A stretch of DNA of 64,000 nucleotides from the NCBI GenBank assembly GCA_903835005.1, contig CAILLK010000013.1, positions 24,418-88,417 on the forward strand, in the 5' to 3' direction. Shown piece after piece: positions 45,092 through 55,205 of the stretch. Position numbers and translations under genes: made by a program. Within the stretch, counting starts at the first letter, position 1. Each line of letters starts with the position of its first letter. This DNA is from an uncultured Bacteroidota bacterium (GTDB lineage Bacteria > Bacteroidota > Bacteroidia > Chitinophagales > Chitinophagaceae). Under the pieces are notes generated by a model, which was given only the letters and a program-made list of their open reading frames with translations, was not told the DNA's origin and did no database searches.

Positions 45092-48000
45092 ATGAAAAGG
45101 CGCTACCACATAATTTTATTTTTATTTACGCTTTTATCCTTCTGTAAGGTTTCTGGCCAGATAGTAGGTACTGATGTATTTTTACAGGGCCAGTGGCTGG
45201 AGGTAGGGGTGGATCAGATGGCTGCATTCGGCACCTGCAGTTCGCCTGCTACTTATCATGCACACGCCTGCTGCGGCTCCACTACCTGTGCTACCTCCGG
45301 AGCCGCAATGGATGCCAGCTATGACTGGGGGCATGATGGATGGGCTGTTGGTACACCATGCTTTATGGGGCCTTACACTCAACCCGGCTATCCGGCTGAA
45401 GGATGGAGTGTACAGGTTGGAGCAACCGAATACCGCAACTGGGCTGCCGGCGGATTATGTACCGGTACATTTGATATTACCGGATCAATTACAAGCTATA
45501 CAAACACATGGGGCTCTGCAACCGGAACATTTACTGGCTCGGTTGCCGGCCTTAATATTGTGCAGCAAACAAGAGTGGATACTATGGCTTCGTGGGTGGT
45601 AGTAACTGCCAAACTCTATAATACAACAGTAGCTCCCATTACCGGCGTTTATTATGAGCGTACCTGCGATCCGGACAACTCGTCGGATTGGGGCGGAGGC
45701 TCTACTACCGAGAATGTGATTCTTCACCAGAACGAAGATGCTCGGCACGATGTGGAGATTGGTACATATTCTAACTCCGGTGCTTATAATATGGCTAACA
45801 GCTGGCTGGCCCTGGGTACCAGGGACTGCCGTGCAAAATGCGGTGTTTTAGGTGGATTATCTCCTTCAAATACTCCTGCAGAGTTATGGGCGGGTACCGG
45901 CCCTGTGCTCACTGCCTTTCAGGACAGTAATTTTGCAGATGAAGGTATTTTCCTGGTATTTAATATAGGTACTATTTTGGGCAATGACAGTGCAATTGTT
46001 TCTTATGCCTATATCTACGATAGCAGAGAAGGTTTTGACAGCGCACTTCCTAATCCGATACTGTCAGTTAACGGCGTTGCTCAGTATAATAATCCCGATA
46101 CTTTTAATACTTGTACTATTCCCACGGTTAATATTGTGCCGATTAATATCCTGTATGGAGCTGATAAAGACTGGAGCTGGTCTAAATGGACCTGGACTCC
46201 ATCAACAGGACTTGCAGCTACCACGGGTGTTTTTAACACAGTTAATATTACTGCGCTTCCCGGCATAACAACCTACACCATTACCGGCACAGACAGTTCA
46301 ATCGGTATGACCGATTGCCAGAACCAGGTGCTTTACCTGACGGTAATTCCATGCTTCCATGCAACGAGCGATACTCCCTGTATGAATGAAACATTGCACC
46401 TGGTTGCCCATGGTGATTCTACCGGCGCTACGTATTTCTGGTATGGTCCGGGAGGTTTTACAGCATTTACCCAAAGCACCACCCGTTTCCCGCTGACAAT
46501 GGCAGATACCGGTGTTTACTATTGTGTAAAAACAGTTGGGGTAGGTACGGATACAATACATGTAGATGTAGTCATTAAGCCTATACCATCCGTTACCATT
46601 TCAAGTAATGGTCCGATATGTTCGGGTACTCCCAATAACCTGCTGCTTACGGCAACACCTGATTCTGCCGGTGAAACCTTCAGTTGGAAAGGGCCGAATG
46701 GCTTTACTTCCATTCTGCAGAATCCTACAATTGTAAATCCGCCTTCAGCCTATACGGGCTTATATAAGGTAGTTACTACCTGGAACGGATGTATGGACAG
46801 CAGCGCATGGCTGATGGTTTTTGTAGATTCTACTCCAGCGGTACCAACTATCTCCAGCAATGCACCTATCTGTTCCAGCCATTCACAAAAACTGGATACA
46901 CTGTTCCTTAATTCAAGTGACGTAAGTCCGGGATCTACTTATTCATGGGCAGGCCCGTCAGGTTTTACTTCGGTACTGCAAAACCCCATTATTCCACAGG
47001 TACATGTTCCTGCATCCGGAGTATATACAGTTACGGCCTCTATAGCGTATGATGGTATCACCTGTTCCAACAATAATACCCTTAACGTAGTTATTGACTC
47101 CACACCATACCAGCCTGTATTGGGCAGTAATGGCCCAATTTGCTCCGGAAATGCCCTGTTGCTTACCGCAACAAGTACTATCCTTTCCGGATATAACTGG
47201 TCGGGGCCAAACGCCTTTACCTCAGGCCTGCAGAATCCGGTAATTACTCCGGCTACAACATTTGCTACCGGAGTTTATACTGTTACCGCTACTATTATAT
47301 ATCCTGGCGGTGTAACCTGTACCTCTGATTCAGCCAGTCTTATTGTTGTGGTCGATTCAACTCCGGCTCTGCCTGGTGCAACCAGTAATTCACCTGCTCC
47401 TCCGGGCATCTGCCAGGGCGATACTTTATTTCTGTATTCCAGCGATTCTACTGCTTCTGTAAATTATAGCTGGGTAGGACCGGATGCTTTTACATCTACC
47501 CAGCAGAATCCCTACATCTATCCGGTACCTCCGGCAGCCACTGGCGTTTATACTTTAACTGCCATACTGGGTATGTGTTCGAATTCTGTAGTAACAACTG
47601 TTACCATTACACCAACACCTATACTCACAGTATCCAGCAACGGGCCAATCTGTACCGGTGTGAAAGATACCATGTTCCTGCAGGCAACCAGTAATCCCGG
47701 AACAACCTTCAGCTGGACGGGCCCATATACTTTCGTGAACAATACGCAGAACCCGTTCCGGACACCTGTAATAATGGAATATGGCGGTATTTATCAGGCT
47801 ATTGCCTATCTTAATGGTTGTCCTTCAGCCCCGGTTAATGATACTGTAATTACCATACAAACGCCACCAGCGCCATGGATAAGCTGGCTTACCTACTGCC
47901 AGACGTATGACGTAAACCAGATGCAGGCATACGGAGACAGTATTCTGTGGTTTCCCAACAGCCAGGCCGGCGCTTTAGGTACGCTGAGTGCGCCGGTGCC

Positions 48001-48847
48001 TCCTTCAACAAATGATACTGTAATGTGGTTCTTTGTAAGGCAGACCAATCAGGGATGTACCAGCGGTTTGGATTCCTTCAAAGTAACTATTAACCCAAAA
48101 CCGCTTGTTACAGTTACTCAGTCAATGGGCGTATGTCCTCATGATACTGCAGTGCTTACCGCTGTTGATACAGATCCTATTGCTTACTACCACTGGGCTC
48201 CGTATCAGTATATCAGTGATACTGTGGGTGCATCAGTAGTAATCAGGCCTGAAACGGATCTTACATACACAGTAGTGGCAACCAATAAATATGGCTGTAC
48301 AGATACTGCCTATACCAATGTAACTGTGAAGCCGGCAGCGTTGCTTAAAATCGATGTTGGAGATTCAATCATACTGTATCCCGGCGAAACCTACCAGTTG
48401 AACCCGATGACCAACTGCTCTTATTTTGCCTGGTTCCCTCCTTCGGGTTTGAGTGCCGACAATATTTCAAATCCGGTTGCATCGCCACAGATCAGTACCA
48501 AATACACCGTAGATGGTGTTACAAGCTGGGGATGTAAAGCGGTAGATTCAATCAGTGTTTATATTGATAATGGCTCACTGCTGGCGCTGCCAAATGCATT
48601 TACACCAGGAAACGGGCCTAATAATGAATTTAAGATTCTGATCAGGGGTAATGCCGTTCTGCAGTATTTCAGGATATTTGACAGATGGGGTGAAAAAGTG
48701 TTTGAAACCACTGATATAACCCAGGGTTGGGATGGTAATTTCAAAGGAACGCCGCAGCCATTTGGTGTGTATGTGTATGAAGTGAGCGCTGTTTCCAGCG
48801 ATGGTCATATGTTTACAAAACATGGCAATGTGACATTGATAAAATAA
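45092..48847 (+). CDS. Ig-repeat surface protein with type IX secretion C-terminal domain
   Basis: A 1251-aa secreted protein. The ATG giving MKRRYHIILFLFTLLSFC is preferred to one four codons earlier. Residues about 25-330 are an unusual N-terminal domain with clustered cysteines (HAHACCGSTTCATSGAAMD) and a strand-rich core, not recognised. Then six Ig/PKD-like repeats of about 85 aa with SNGPICSG ... YSWSGPNGFTS..QNP.I ... GVYTVTA (starting near residues 420, 503, 586, 676, 762 and 846), a further repeat region, and the C-terminal sorting domain LPNAFTPGNGPNNEFKIL ... KHGNVTLIK. Transcript ends at the hairpin at 48872. Probably an exported adhesin. Confidence 0.94.
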   Translation: MKRRYHIILFLFTLLSFCKVSGQIVGTDVFLQGQWLEVGVDQMAAFGTCSSPATYHAHACCGSTTCATSGAAMDASYDWGHDGWAVGTPCFMGPYTQPGYPAEGWSVQVGATEYRNWAAGGLCTGTFDITGSITSYTNTWGSATGTFTGSVAGLNIVQQTRVDTMASWVVVTAKLYNTTVAPITGVYYERTCDPDNSSDWGGGSTTENVILHQNEDARHDVEIGTYSNSGAYNMANSWLALGTRDCRAKCGVLGGLSPSNTPAELWAGTGPVLTAFQDSNFADEGIFLVFNIGTILGNDSAIVSYAYIYDSREGFDSALPNPILSVNGVAQYNNPDTFNTCTIPTVNIVPINILYGADKDWSWSKWTWTPSTGLAATTGVFNTVNITALPGITTYTITGTDSSIGMTDCQNQVLYLTVIPCFHATSDTPCMNETLHLVAHGDSTGATYFWYGPGGFTAFTQSTTRFPLTMADTGVYYCVKTVGVGTDTIHVDVVIKPIPSVTISSNGPICSGTPNNLLLTATPDSAGETFSWKGPNGFTSILQNPTIVNPPSAYTGLYKVVTTWNGCMDSSAWLMVFVDSTPAVPTISSNAPICSSHSQKLDTLFLNSSDVSPGSTYSWAGPSGFTSVLQNPIIPQVHVPASGVYTVTASIAYDGITCSNNNTLNVVIDSTPYQPVLGSNGPICSGNALLLTATSTILSGYNWSGPNAFTSGLQNPVITPATTFATGVYTVTATIIYPGGVTCTSDSASLIVVVDSTPALPGATSNSPAPPGICQGDTLFLYSSDSTASVNYSWVGPDAFTSTQQNPYIYPVPPAATGVYTLTAILGMCSNSVVTTVTITPTPILTVSSNGPICTGVKDTMFLQATSNPGTTFSWTGPYTFVNNTQNPFRTPVIMEYGGIYQAIAYLNGCPSAPVNDTVITIQTPPAPWISWLTYCQTYDVNQMQAYGDSILWFPNSQAGALGTLSAPVPPSTNDTVMWFFVRQTNQGCTSGLDSFKVTINPKPLVTVTQSMGVCPHDTAVLTAVDTDPIAYYHWAPYQYISDTVGASVVIRPETDLTYTVVATNKYGCTDTAYTNVTVKPAALLKIDVGDSIILYPGETYQLNPMTNCSYFAWFPPSGLSADNISNPVASPQISTKYTVDGVTSWGCKAVDSISVYIDNGSLLALPNAFTPGNGPNNEFKILIRGNAVLQYFRIFDRWGEKVFETTDITQGWDGNFKGTPQPFGVYVYEVSAVSSDGHMFTKHGNVTLIK

Positions 48848-48871
48848 TTAGTCCGGGTATTTTAAAAATAA

Positions 48872-48900
48872 AGGCCCTGATTTTTTCAGGGCTTTTATTT
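48872..48900 (+). terminator. intrinsic terminator
   Basis: GCCCTGA and TCAGGGC form a stem around five T, followed by TTTTATTTT. It follows the 1251-aa surface-protein gene by 26 bases. Confidence 0.85.
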
Positions 48901-48989
48901 TCAGTATCAACTGCGCTTTGAAATAATAAGTTGGAAACAGATTTGTAAAAAATGTCTTTCATGCATATTGATTGAGATAAATTATACTG

Positions 48990-51911
48990 ATGAAGAAACT
49001 GCTTTTTATTGGTTTATTTTCCCTGCTTATTTGCAAACATGGGTTTTCACAATTTGTAGGAACTCTTGCAGGCTATCCGCTGGTAACAACAGGGTGGAAT
49101 TATGGCGGATTTGCAACCGTAGTGGATAGCACTATACAGTTGACCACACCTGGTACCGATGAGAATGGCTATGTATACTTTGATTCAGCCACCAACCTTA
49201 CTTCTTGTGCGCAGTTCTCGGTGAAATTCGATTACCGGATCATACCACCAACAGGGGGTGCAGGAGTAGCCGATGGGATTGCCTTTTTTTACATTGCCAC
49301 TCCGCCCAGCGGGTTTATTACCGGAGGCGGTCTTGGGCTGCCGAATCCTTTAACCGGTATGGTGTTTACGCTCGATACCTGGGATAATGATGGCGACGGG
49401 CTCAATCCGGAGAGTGAACTATTTGGTTATCCTACACCGCTTACCTACAGTGAGGCTGATTACACACATCTGGTAACAACCATAAATCCGCATCTGACCT
49501 TTATGGATGATGCTACCTGGCACCATTGCGAAATTGATTATAACGCGGGTAACATCACGGTTTATTATGATTACAGCATAATTCCGGGAATGACAGGTTT
49601 CTACCTCATTTCAATTCCAACCGGTTATTTTGGTTTCAGTTCCAGTACAGGAGCAGGGTACAGCACACAAAGCGTAAAGAATGTACACATAACAGCAACG
49701 GGTATTTCTTTTCCGCCAACCGTGGTTTCGCCTGTCACTTACTGTCAGTATTCAACAGCCTCACCACTTACTGCTACAGGTACAGGGCCGTTTCACTGGT
49801 ACACAACCGATACCGCTACAGTGGTATCCCTGCCAGGTGGCTTTGTGCCATCAACTCTGGTTGCGGGAAGTACTACCTATTTTGTGCGTCAGGGTGTAGG
49901 CGCCTGCATCAGCCAGCCCGATTCTGTAACCATTGTTGTTATTCCCCGGCCGCCTGCTCCTGTTATTACAGGTATTACAACCTATTGCAGCGGAGATACA
50001 CCTACCCCGTTTACCGTTTCCGGAGCTACCGGAACAGTACTTTGGTATACCACAGGTACGGGTGGTACAGGCAGCACCACACCAACTGTAATCAGTACTG
50101 CAACGGCAGGCCTTACCACATACTATGTGTCTCAAATTGCAGGAGGTTGTGAGAGCCTGCGCGATTCCATTACCGTAAAAGTAATTGGCACGCCTGCGCC
50201 ACCAGTAGTAACAGGCACAAGTACCTATTGCCAGTTTGTGACCTATGTGGCTCCCACTGCTGCCGGTACAAATGTATTATGGTATACAACTGCAACAGGC
50301 GGGGCCGGCACAGCCACAGCGGGTACAGTAAATACCAGCATTCCCGGCACCACTACCTTCTACGTTACCCAAAGCGACTCAGGATGCACCAGCGCACGCG
50401 GGCCATTCCCGATCACGGTAAATCCGCAACCTCCGGTGCCTGCCATAATCGACAGCCCGTGGAGCTATTGCCCGGGTCAGCCGTTTCAGGCATTTACAGT
50501 TATATCCGGTACCGGTGTTTTGTGGTATGCTGCCGCTACAGGCGGCGCCGGAAACAGTGTGGCGCCTATAATCAATATCACTATACCTGGCTCAGATACG
50601 GTATGGGCAACACAAACAATACTCGGTTGCGAGAGTAACCGGGTTCCTATAGTAGTTACTGTGCATAACAATGTTGGTGCAGGGTTTACTTACCAGAAAA
50701 AATGGGGCTGCAAAGCCGACACCGTAGTATTTACCAATACTTCAACCGGCACTACTCAGTATTTATGGGCCTTTGGCGATGCCAGCACATCCATGCTCGC
50801 AGATCCTACCCACATTTATCTTTACCAGGCGCTGGATACGGTTATATTAACATCAATGAGTCCGTATTGCCATACAACCGATACCCAGGTAATAGATCTG
50901 GTACATCCGCTACATGCACAGTTTGCGGCAGATACCAATCTCATTTGCCAGGGAGGCAGTATTGCTTTTACTGATAATTCTTATGGTAAGACCGGTACTA
51001 CTTTAAGCTACCTCTGGATTTTCGGAGATGGTGGTAATGCAGGTCTTGCCAACCCTTCTCATACTTTTCCGCATACCGGAATTTATGATGTGAAAGAAAT
51101 TGTTTCTGATTTTGTGCCCTGCTACGATACAGCATATAAAACAATCAATGTGGATACCATCAGCCCGATATACATGGCTGCTACCGATACTGTTTTGTGC
51201 CAGGGCAATGAGGTAACCTTTACCGGCTTATACTCGGGCATAGGTAATACCGGCATCAGCTGGAGCATAAGCAATAACGACAGCATTAAAAACATCAATC
51301 CGCTGACTTACGGTTTTGAAACTCAGGGCACATACATAATAACTGCAACAGCCCTATACAGGGTTTGTCCGGATACCAGTGTAAGCCGGACGGTAATAGT
51401 AAGGCCACAACCGCTCATCAACCTGGGTCCGGACACTGCTATATGTAAAGGGGGTGTGGCTTTAATTCTTGCAGACAAAATTAATGCCAATACCCCAGGC
51501 GCTTCCTGGCTATGGAACACCGGGCAGACCACATCTTCAATCTCGGTAGCCGAGCCCGGCACCTATACTGGTACCGTAAGGCTGGATGGCTGCACGGCTT
51601 CTGGTTCAGTTAAGGTTACCAATGACTGCTATATGAATATCCCCAATGTCTTTACACCAAATAGCGATGGGCTGAATGATTATTTCTATCCCCGTTCGTT
51701 GCTATCCAGCGGCTTGCTTTCTTTCAAATTGAATATCTATAACCGTTGGGGACAGATGATTTTTGAAACTACTTCAACAGAAGGTGCGGGCTGGGACGGC
51801 AGATTTAATAATACTGAGCAGCCCGAAGGCGTTTACGTTTATAACATAGACTGCACCTTCAAAGACGGCCAGCACGAGCACCACCAGGGTAATGTAACAC
51901 TGATCAGGTAA
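48990..51911 (+). CDS. lectin/Ig/PKD surface protein with type IX secretion C-terminal domain
   Basis: A 973-aa secreted protein. After a signal peptide (KHGFSQ) residues about 22-235 are an L-type lectin-like domain (VADGIAFFYIATPPSG, VFTLDTWDNDGDG, GYFGFSSSTGAGYSTQS). Four Ig-like repeats follow (about 245-560) with TYC ... VLWYTTATGGAG ... TTFYVTQ...GC, then two PKD domains (about 565-740, YLWAFGDAST, YLWIFGDGGNA) and a further domain. The last 90 residues (NIPNVFTPNSDGLNDYFYP ... HHQGNVTLIR) are the sorting domain. The lectin suggests binding to a glycan or glycosylated surface. Confidence 0.95.
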   Translation: MKKLLFIGLFSLLICKHGFSQFVGTLAGYPLVTTGWNYGGFATVVDSTIQLTTPGTDENGYVYFDSATNLTSCAQFSVKFDYRIIPPTGGAGVADGIAFFYIATPPSGFITGGGLGLPNPLTGMVFTLDTWDNDGDGLNPESELFGYPTPLTYSEADYTHLVTTINPHLTFMDDATWHHCEIDYNAGNITVYYDYSIIPGMTGFYLISIPTGYFGFSSSTGAGYSTQSVKNVHITATGISFPPTVVSPVTYCQYSTASPLTATGTGPFHWYTTDTATVVSLPGGFVPSTLVAGSTTYFVRQGVGACISQPDSVTIVVIPRPPAPVITGITTYCSGDTPTPFTVSGATGTVLWYTTGTGGTGSTTPTVISTATAGLTTYYVSQIAGGCESLRDSITVKVIGTPAPPVVTGTSTYCQFVTYVAPTAAGTNVLWYTTATGGAGTATAGTVNTSIPGTTTFYVTQSDSGCTSARGPFPITVNPQPPVPAIIDSPWSYCPGQPFQAFTVISGTGVLWYAAATGGAGNSVAPIINITIPGSDTVWATQTILGCESNRVPIVVTVHNNVGAGFTYQKKWGCKADTVVFTNTSTGTTQYLWAFGDASTSMLADPTHIYLYQALDTVILTSMSPYCHTTDTQVIDLVHPLHAQFAADTNLICQGGSIAFTDNSYGKTGTTLSYLWIFGDGGNAGLANPSHTFPHTGIYDVKEIVSDFVPCYDTAYKTINVDTISPIYMAATDTVLCQGNEVTFTGLYSGIGNTGISWSISNNDSIKNINPLTYGFETQGTYIITATALYRVCPDTSVSRTVIVRPQPLINLGPDTAICKGGVALILADKINANTPGASWLWNTGQTTSSISVAEPGTYTGTVRLDGCTASGSVKVTNDCYMNIPNVFTPNSDGLNDYFYPRSLLSSGLLSFKLNIYNRWGQMIFETTSTEGAGWDGRFNNTEQPEGVYVYNIDCTFKDGQHEHHQGNVTLIR

Positions 51912-51958
51912 GGGGCATCTTAACTTATACTACAGAAAATATTGCCTAATTTAGCTTC

Positions 51959-52498
51959 ATGGGAAATATTGTAAGGGTTATCCTGCTGTTATATTTGTTT
52001 GCAACTACCTTGCATGCACAGGATAAATTAAAGAAAACGGATACTGCTGCCATAACAACTGATACACTGAAACCATATCAGAAATACCCTGTTCTCCCGG
52101 CTTTCAATGTTCTGGAAATGGATAGCAGCACTATCTTCAACACATTTAATATCCCGTCGGGCAAGCCAATAGCCCTGATGCTGTTCTCGCCCGACTGCAA
52201 GCACTGCAAGCGCACCATTAAAGCCCTGGAGGCAGGTATGGACTCTATTCAGAATATCCAGTTCTACCTGGTAACAGCCTCTCATAATATTGCGGATATT
52301 AAAGAGTTTTATGAAAAGCACCACATTGCTGATTACAAGAATATAAAGCTCGTTGGCAGGGATATGGAGTTCTTTTACTTCAGTTATTACGGCGCAAAAT
52401 TTGTACCCGATATTGCCCTCTATGATGAGCACAAAAAACTCGTAAAGCTTATAGAAGGGGAGACCAATGCCAGCGAAGTGTATAAATACATACATTAG
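51959..52498 (+). CDS. exported thioredoxin-fold protein (TlpA-like)
   Basis: A 179-aa protein with signal peptide (TLHAQ). The thioredoxin-like fold (about 60-179) contains the redox motif FSPDCKHCKRTI and a cis-Pro loop KFVPDIALYDEH. CKHC in a periplasmic thioredoxin suggests disulfide reduction or formation. It starts 47 bases after the lectin protein on the same strand and could help fold the cysteine-rich surface proteins, which is inferred from position only. Confidence 0.88.
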   Translation: MGNIVRVILLLYLFATTLHAQDKLKKTDTAAITTDTLKPYQKYPVLPAFNVLEMDSSTIFNTFNIPSGKPIALMLFSPDCKHCKRTIKALEAGMDSIQNIQFYLVTASHNIADIKEFYEKHHIADYKNIKLVGRDMEFFYFSYYGAKFVPDIALYDEHKKLVKLIEGETNASEVYKYIH

Positions 52499-52603
52499 GC
52501 TACTTTAATAATCCACTTTTTAATATAAAAAAGGTCTGTATGCCTCCAATGGCCGTTGGGATGTATATTCAGGAAATTTCTTGTGCTAAGTAGTAATGCA
52601 TAC

Positions 52604-52635
52604 TTTGTATATGTTTATAAAAACAGGTAACTTTG
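52604..52635 (+). promoter_or_regulatory. consensus Bacteroidota promoter TTTG-N20-TAACTTTG
   Basis: TTTG (52604-52607) and TAACTTTG (52628-52635) are exactly 20 bases apart, matching the -33/-7 consensus of the phylum. The predicted transcription start is at or next to the ATG at 52640, so the mRNA may be leaderless. Confidence 0.75.
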
Positions 52636-52639
52636 TTTT

Positions 52640-52810
52640 ATGAAAACAGAACCTAAAAAATCTACCTCTCAATTACATGCCGACCTCAGAAAAAAAATGG
52701 GGCCATCTGGCTTTAAGAATAATGAAGATTTCGAAAAGATGGCAGGTCTTTTTGAAGGTATGGATATTACCCTCAAAAGCCTTAGGGAAAAAGCATGGAA
52801 ACGGAAATAA
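52640..52810 (+). CDS. small basic protein, 56 aa
   Basis: Reads MKTEPKKSTSQLHADLRKKM and on to GMDITLKSLREKAWKRK. It is hydrophilic, Lys-rich, helical and lacks a signal peptide. A consensus promoter lies directly upstream. The glutamine-synthetase terminator faces it from the other strand. No family recognised; DNA-binding or antitoxin-like proteins have similar composition, but nothing else supports that. Confidence 0.65.
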   Translation: MKTEPKKSTSQLHADLRKKMGPSGFKNNEDFEKMAGLFEGMDITLKSLREKAWKRK

Positions 52811-52835
52811 CCATATATAGTAATTAAATAGCCAC

Positions 52836-52866
52836 AAAAAAAATCCCTCCGTTACCAGAGGGATTT
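52836..52866 (-). terminator. terminator of glutamine synthetase III
   Basis: AAATCCCTC and GAGGGATTT form a 9-bp stem around an 8-base loop; read on the minus strand it is followed by T8. It lies 32 bases after the glutamine synthetase stop codon. Confidence 0.85.
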
Positions 52867-52897
52867 GTTACTTAAAAAAATTTCTCAAAGAGAAAAA

Positions 52898-55093
52898 TTA
52901 CCGGATAAACAGCAGCTCCCTGTATTTTGGCAGCGGCCATAATTTATCATCCACTATCAATTCCAGTTTATCGGCATGATAGCGTATCTTATCGAAATAG
53001 GTCTTTACTTCGTGGCAGTATTTCAGGGCACGTTTGTGCATATTTGCAGTATCATTAGCCTTTTTGCGGGCTTCGAGCATGGCTTCTACATTATCATTCA
53101 GATTCTGGATATGACCGCTGATAATCTCTACCAGGTTGAGCTGGGTTTTATAGCTTTCTTTATCCAGTCCCAGTTCTTTAAGCCCGCGCACATTGGCTAT
53201 AAGGGTATTCTGATAATTGATTGCTGCCGGGAGTATATGATTGGTGGTGAGGTAACCAATGATACGGGCCTCAATCTGTACCTTCTTAATATAATCCTCC
53301 AGCATTATTTCGTGGCGTGCTTCCAGTTCGCGCTTGCTGTATATGCCATTGTCGTAGAATACCTGCTTTCCTTTTTCAGTTACAAAGGCATCCAGCGCTT
53401 CCGGGGTTGTCTTGAAGTTATTCAGGCCGCGGCGTTTGGCTTCAGCAGCCCATTCATCGCTGTAGTTGTCGCCTTCAAAACGTATGCGCTTTGATTTGGT
53501 GATATAATCGCGCAGCACCTGCAATATGGCTATTTCTTTTTTCTCTCCCTTCTCTACCAGCGCATCTACATCTTTCTTAAACTGCTTCAGCGTTTCGGCC
53601 ATAATAGTATTAAGTACAGTCATAGGCGAGGCGCAGTTGGCGGTAGAACCTACAGCGCGGAACTCGAACTTATTGCCGGTGAAAGCAAAAGGGCTGGTAC
53701 GGTTGCGGTCGGTATTATCCATCAGCAGTTCAGGTATCTGCTTATGGATGTCCAGCTTCAGAATAACTTCGTCCTGCTCGCTGAATTTCTCTTTTACCCT
53801 TGTTTCTACCTCATCCAGTACATCGCTCAGGAACTTGCCTATATATACGGAGATGATAGCAGGCGGCGCTTCATTCGCGCCCAGGCGATGGTCGTTATTG
53901 GCCGAGGCTATAGCACCACGCAGCAGATCGTCGTAATCATGCACCGCCTTAATTGTGTTTACAAAGAAGGTGAGGAACATAAGGTTGGTGCGGGGTGTTT
54001 TGCCGGGCGACAGCAGGTTGACACCTGTATCGGTAGCCATGCTCCAGTTATTGTGCTTGCCTGAGCCATTGATGCCGGCAAATGGCTTTTCGTGCAGCAA
54101 TGCTTTAAGCTTATGGCGCTTGGCTACTTTGGTCATCACATCCATCAGCAGTGTATTGTGGTCAACTGCTATGTTGCACTCTTCGAATATCGGAGCGCAC
54201 TCAAACTGAGAAGGCGCAACCTCATTATGGCGTGTGCGCAGTGGTATACCGAGTTTATAAGACTCCTGTTCGAAATCCTGCATAAAGGCATACACCCGCT
54301 CAGGTATAGATCCGAAGTAGTGATCTTCGAGCTGCTGGCCTTTTGCCGGGCTATGGCCAACCAGCGTGCGGCCGCACATCAGCAGGTCGGGGCGGGCATT
54401 GGCAAGCGTTTCATCAATCACGAAATACTCCTGTTCCCAGCCAAGGGTTGCAGTAACCTTGCTGACATTTTTATCGAAGTAATGGCACACATCCACCGCA
54501 GCTTTATCGAGTGCGGCAATTGATTTCAGCAGGGGCGCTTTATAATCGAGGGACTCGCCATTGTAGGCTATGAAAATAGTAGGGATGCACAATGTTTTAC
54601 CACTGCCAGACTCCATAATGAATGCAGGAGATGAAGGATCCCAGGCAGTATAACCACGAGCCTCGAATGTAGCGCGGATACCCCCATTAGGGAAGCTGGA
54701 TGCATCGGGTTCCTGCTGTATAAGTGCATCGCCATCGAACAGTTCGATAGCAGTACCATCGCTTTTAAGGGTAAAGAATGAGTCATGTTTTTCGGCAGTG
54801 GTGCCGGTCAGCGGTTGAAACCAGTGGGTGAAGTGGGTAACCCCTCTGCCTTCGGCCCAGGCCTTCATACCAGCTGCTACCTGATCGGCGATACGGCGAT
54901 CGACGCGGGCACCCGATTTTGCTGAATTCATGAGGCTTTTGTAGGCCTCATCACTCAGATATTCGCGGATGGTACGGCCGCTGAATACATTGGTTCCGAA
55001 GATGGCAGTGATCTTCTTTTCGCCATACCCTTCGATTTTTTTCTCTTCGCCTGCGGCCAGTGCCTGCAGTGCCTGAAAACGTAAAGATGACAT
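52898..55093 (-). CDS. glnN: glutamine synthetase type III
   Basis: A 731-aa GSIII enzyme, the long form typical of Bacteroidota and cyanobacteria, converting glutamate and ammonia to glutamine with ATP. Characteristic segments: FGTNVFSGRTIREYLSDEAYK at the start, GIRATFEARGYTAWDPSSPAF, the glutamate/metal site HNEVAPSQFECAPIFEE, KHNNWSMATDTGVNLL and FEFRAVGSTANCASPM. Length and motif order are normal. A perfect 28-bp palindrome lies 74 bases upstream, and a TAAATTTG box (minus strand) about 15 bases upstream of the ATG. Confidence 0.97.
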   Translation of the reverse strand: MSSLRFQALQALAAGEEKKIEGYGEKKITAIFGTNVFSGRTIREYLSDEAYKSLMNSAKSGARVDRRIADQVAAGMKAWAEGRGVTHFTHWFQPLTGTTAEKHDSFFTLKSDGTAIELFDGDALIQQEPDASSFPNGGIRATFEARGYTAWDPSSPAFIMESGSGKTLCIPTIFIAYNGESLDYKAPLLKSIAALDKAAVDVCHYFDKNVSKVTATLGWEQEYFVIDETLANARPDLLMCGRTLVGHSPAKGQQLEDHYFGSIPERVYAFMQDFEQESYKLGIPLRTRHNEVAPSQFECAPIFEECNIAVDHNTLLMDVMTKVAKRHKLKALLHEKPFAGINGSGKHNNWSMATDTGVNLLSPGKTPRTNLMFLTFFVNTIKAVHDYDDLLRGAIASANNDHRLGANEAPPAIISVYIGKFLSDVLDEVETRVKEKFSEQDEVILKLDIHKQIPELLMDNTDRNRTSPFAFTGNKFEFRAVGSTANCASPMTVLNTIMAETLKQFKKDVDALVEKGEKKEIAILQVLRDYITKSKRIRFEGDNYSDEWAAEAKRRGLNNFKTTPEALDAFVTEKGKQVFYDNGIYSKRELEARHEIMLEDYIKKVQIEARIIGYLTTNHILPAAINYQNTLIANVRGLKELGLDKESYKTQLNLVEIISGHIQNLNDNVEAMLEARKKANDTANMHKRALKYCHEVKTYFDKIRYHADKLELIVDDKLWPLPKYRELLFIR

Positions 55094-55166
55094 AATATTA
55101 AATTTTGTGCAAATTTAGTGTTTCCGGCTGTAAATTCTAGTTTTTTTCAAGAATTTTTATAAAAAG

Positions 55167-55194
55167 ATAACATTATAATATATTATAATGTTAT
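55167..55194. promoter_or_regulatory. perfect 28-bp AT-rich palindrome upstream of glnN
   Basis: ATAACATTATAATA is followed directly by its reverse complement TATTATAATGTTAT. It lies between the phosphopantetheinyl-transferase stop and the glnN start (both minus strand). A dimeric repressor/activator site for glnN is the first idea; a terminator is less likely because the stem is all weak pairs. Confidence 0.6.
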
Positions 55195-55205
55195 TAATGA
55201 ATGGG

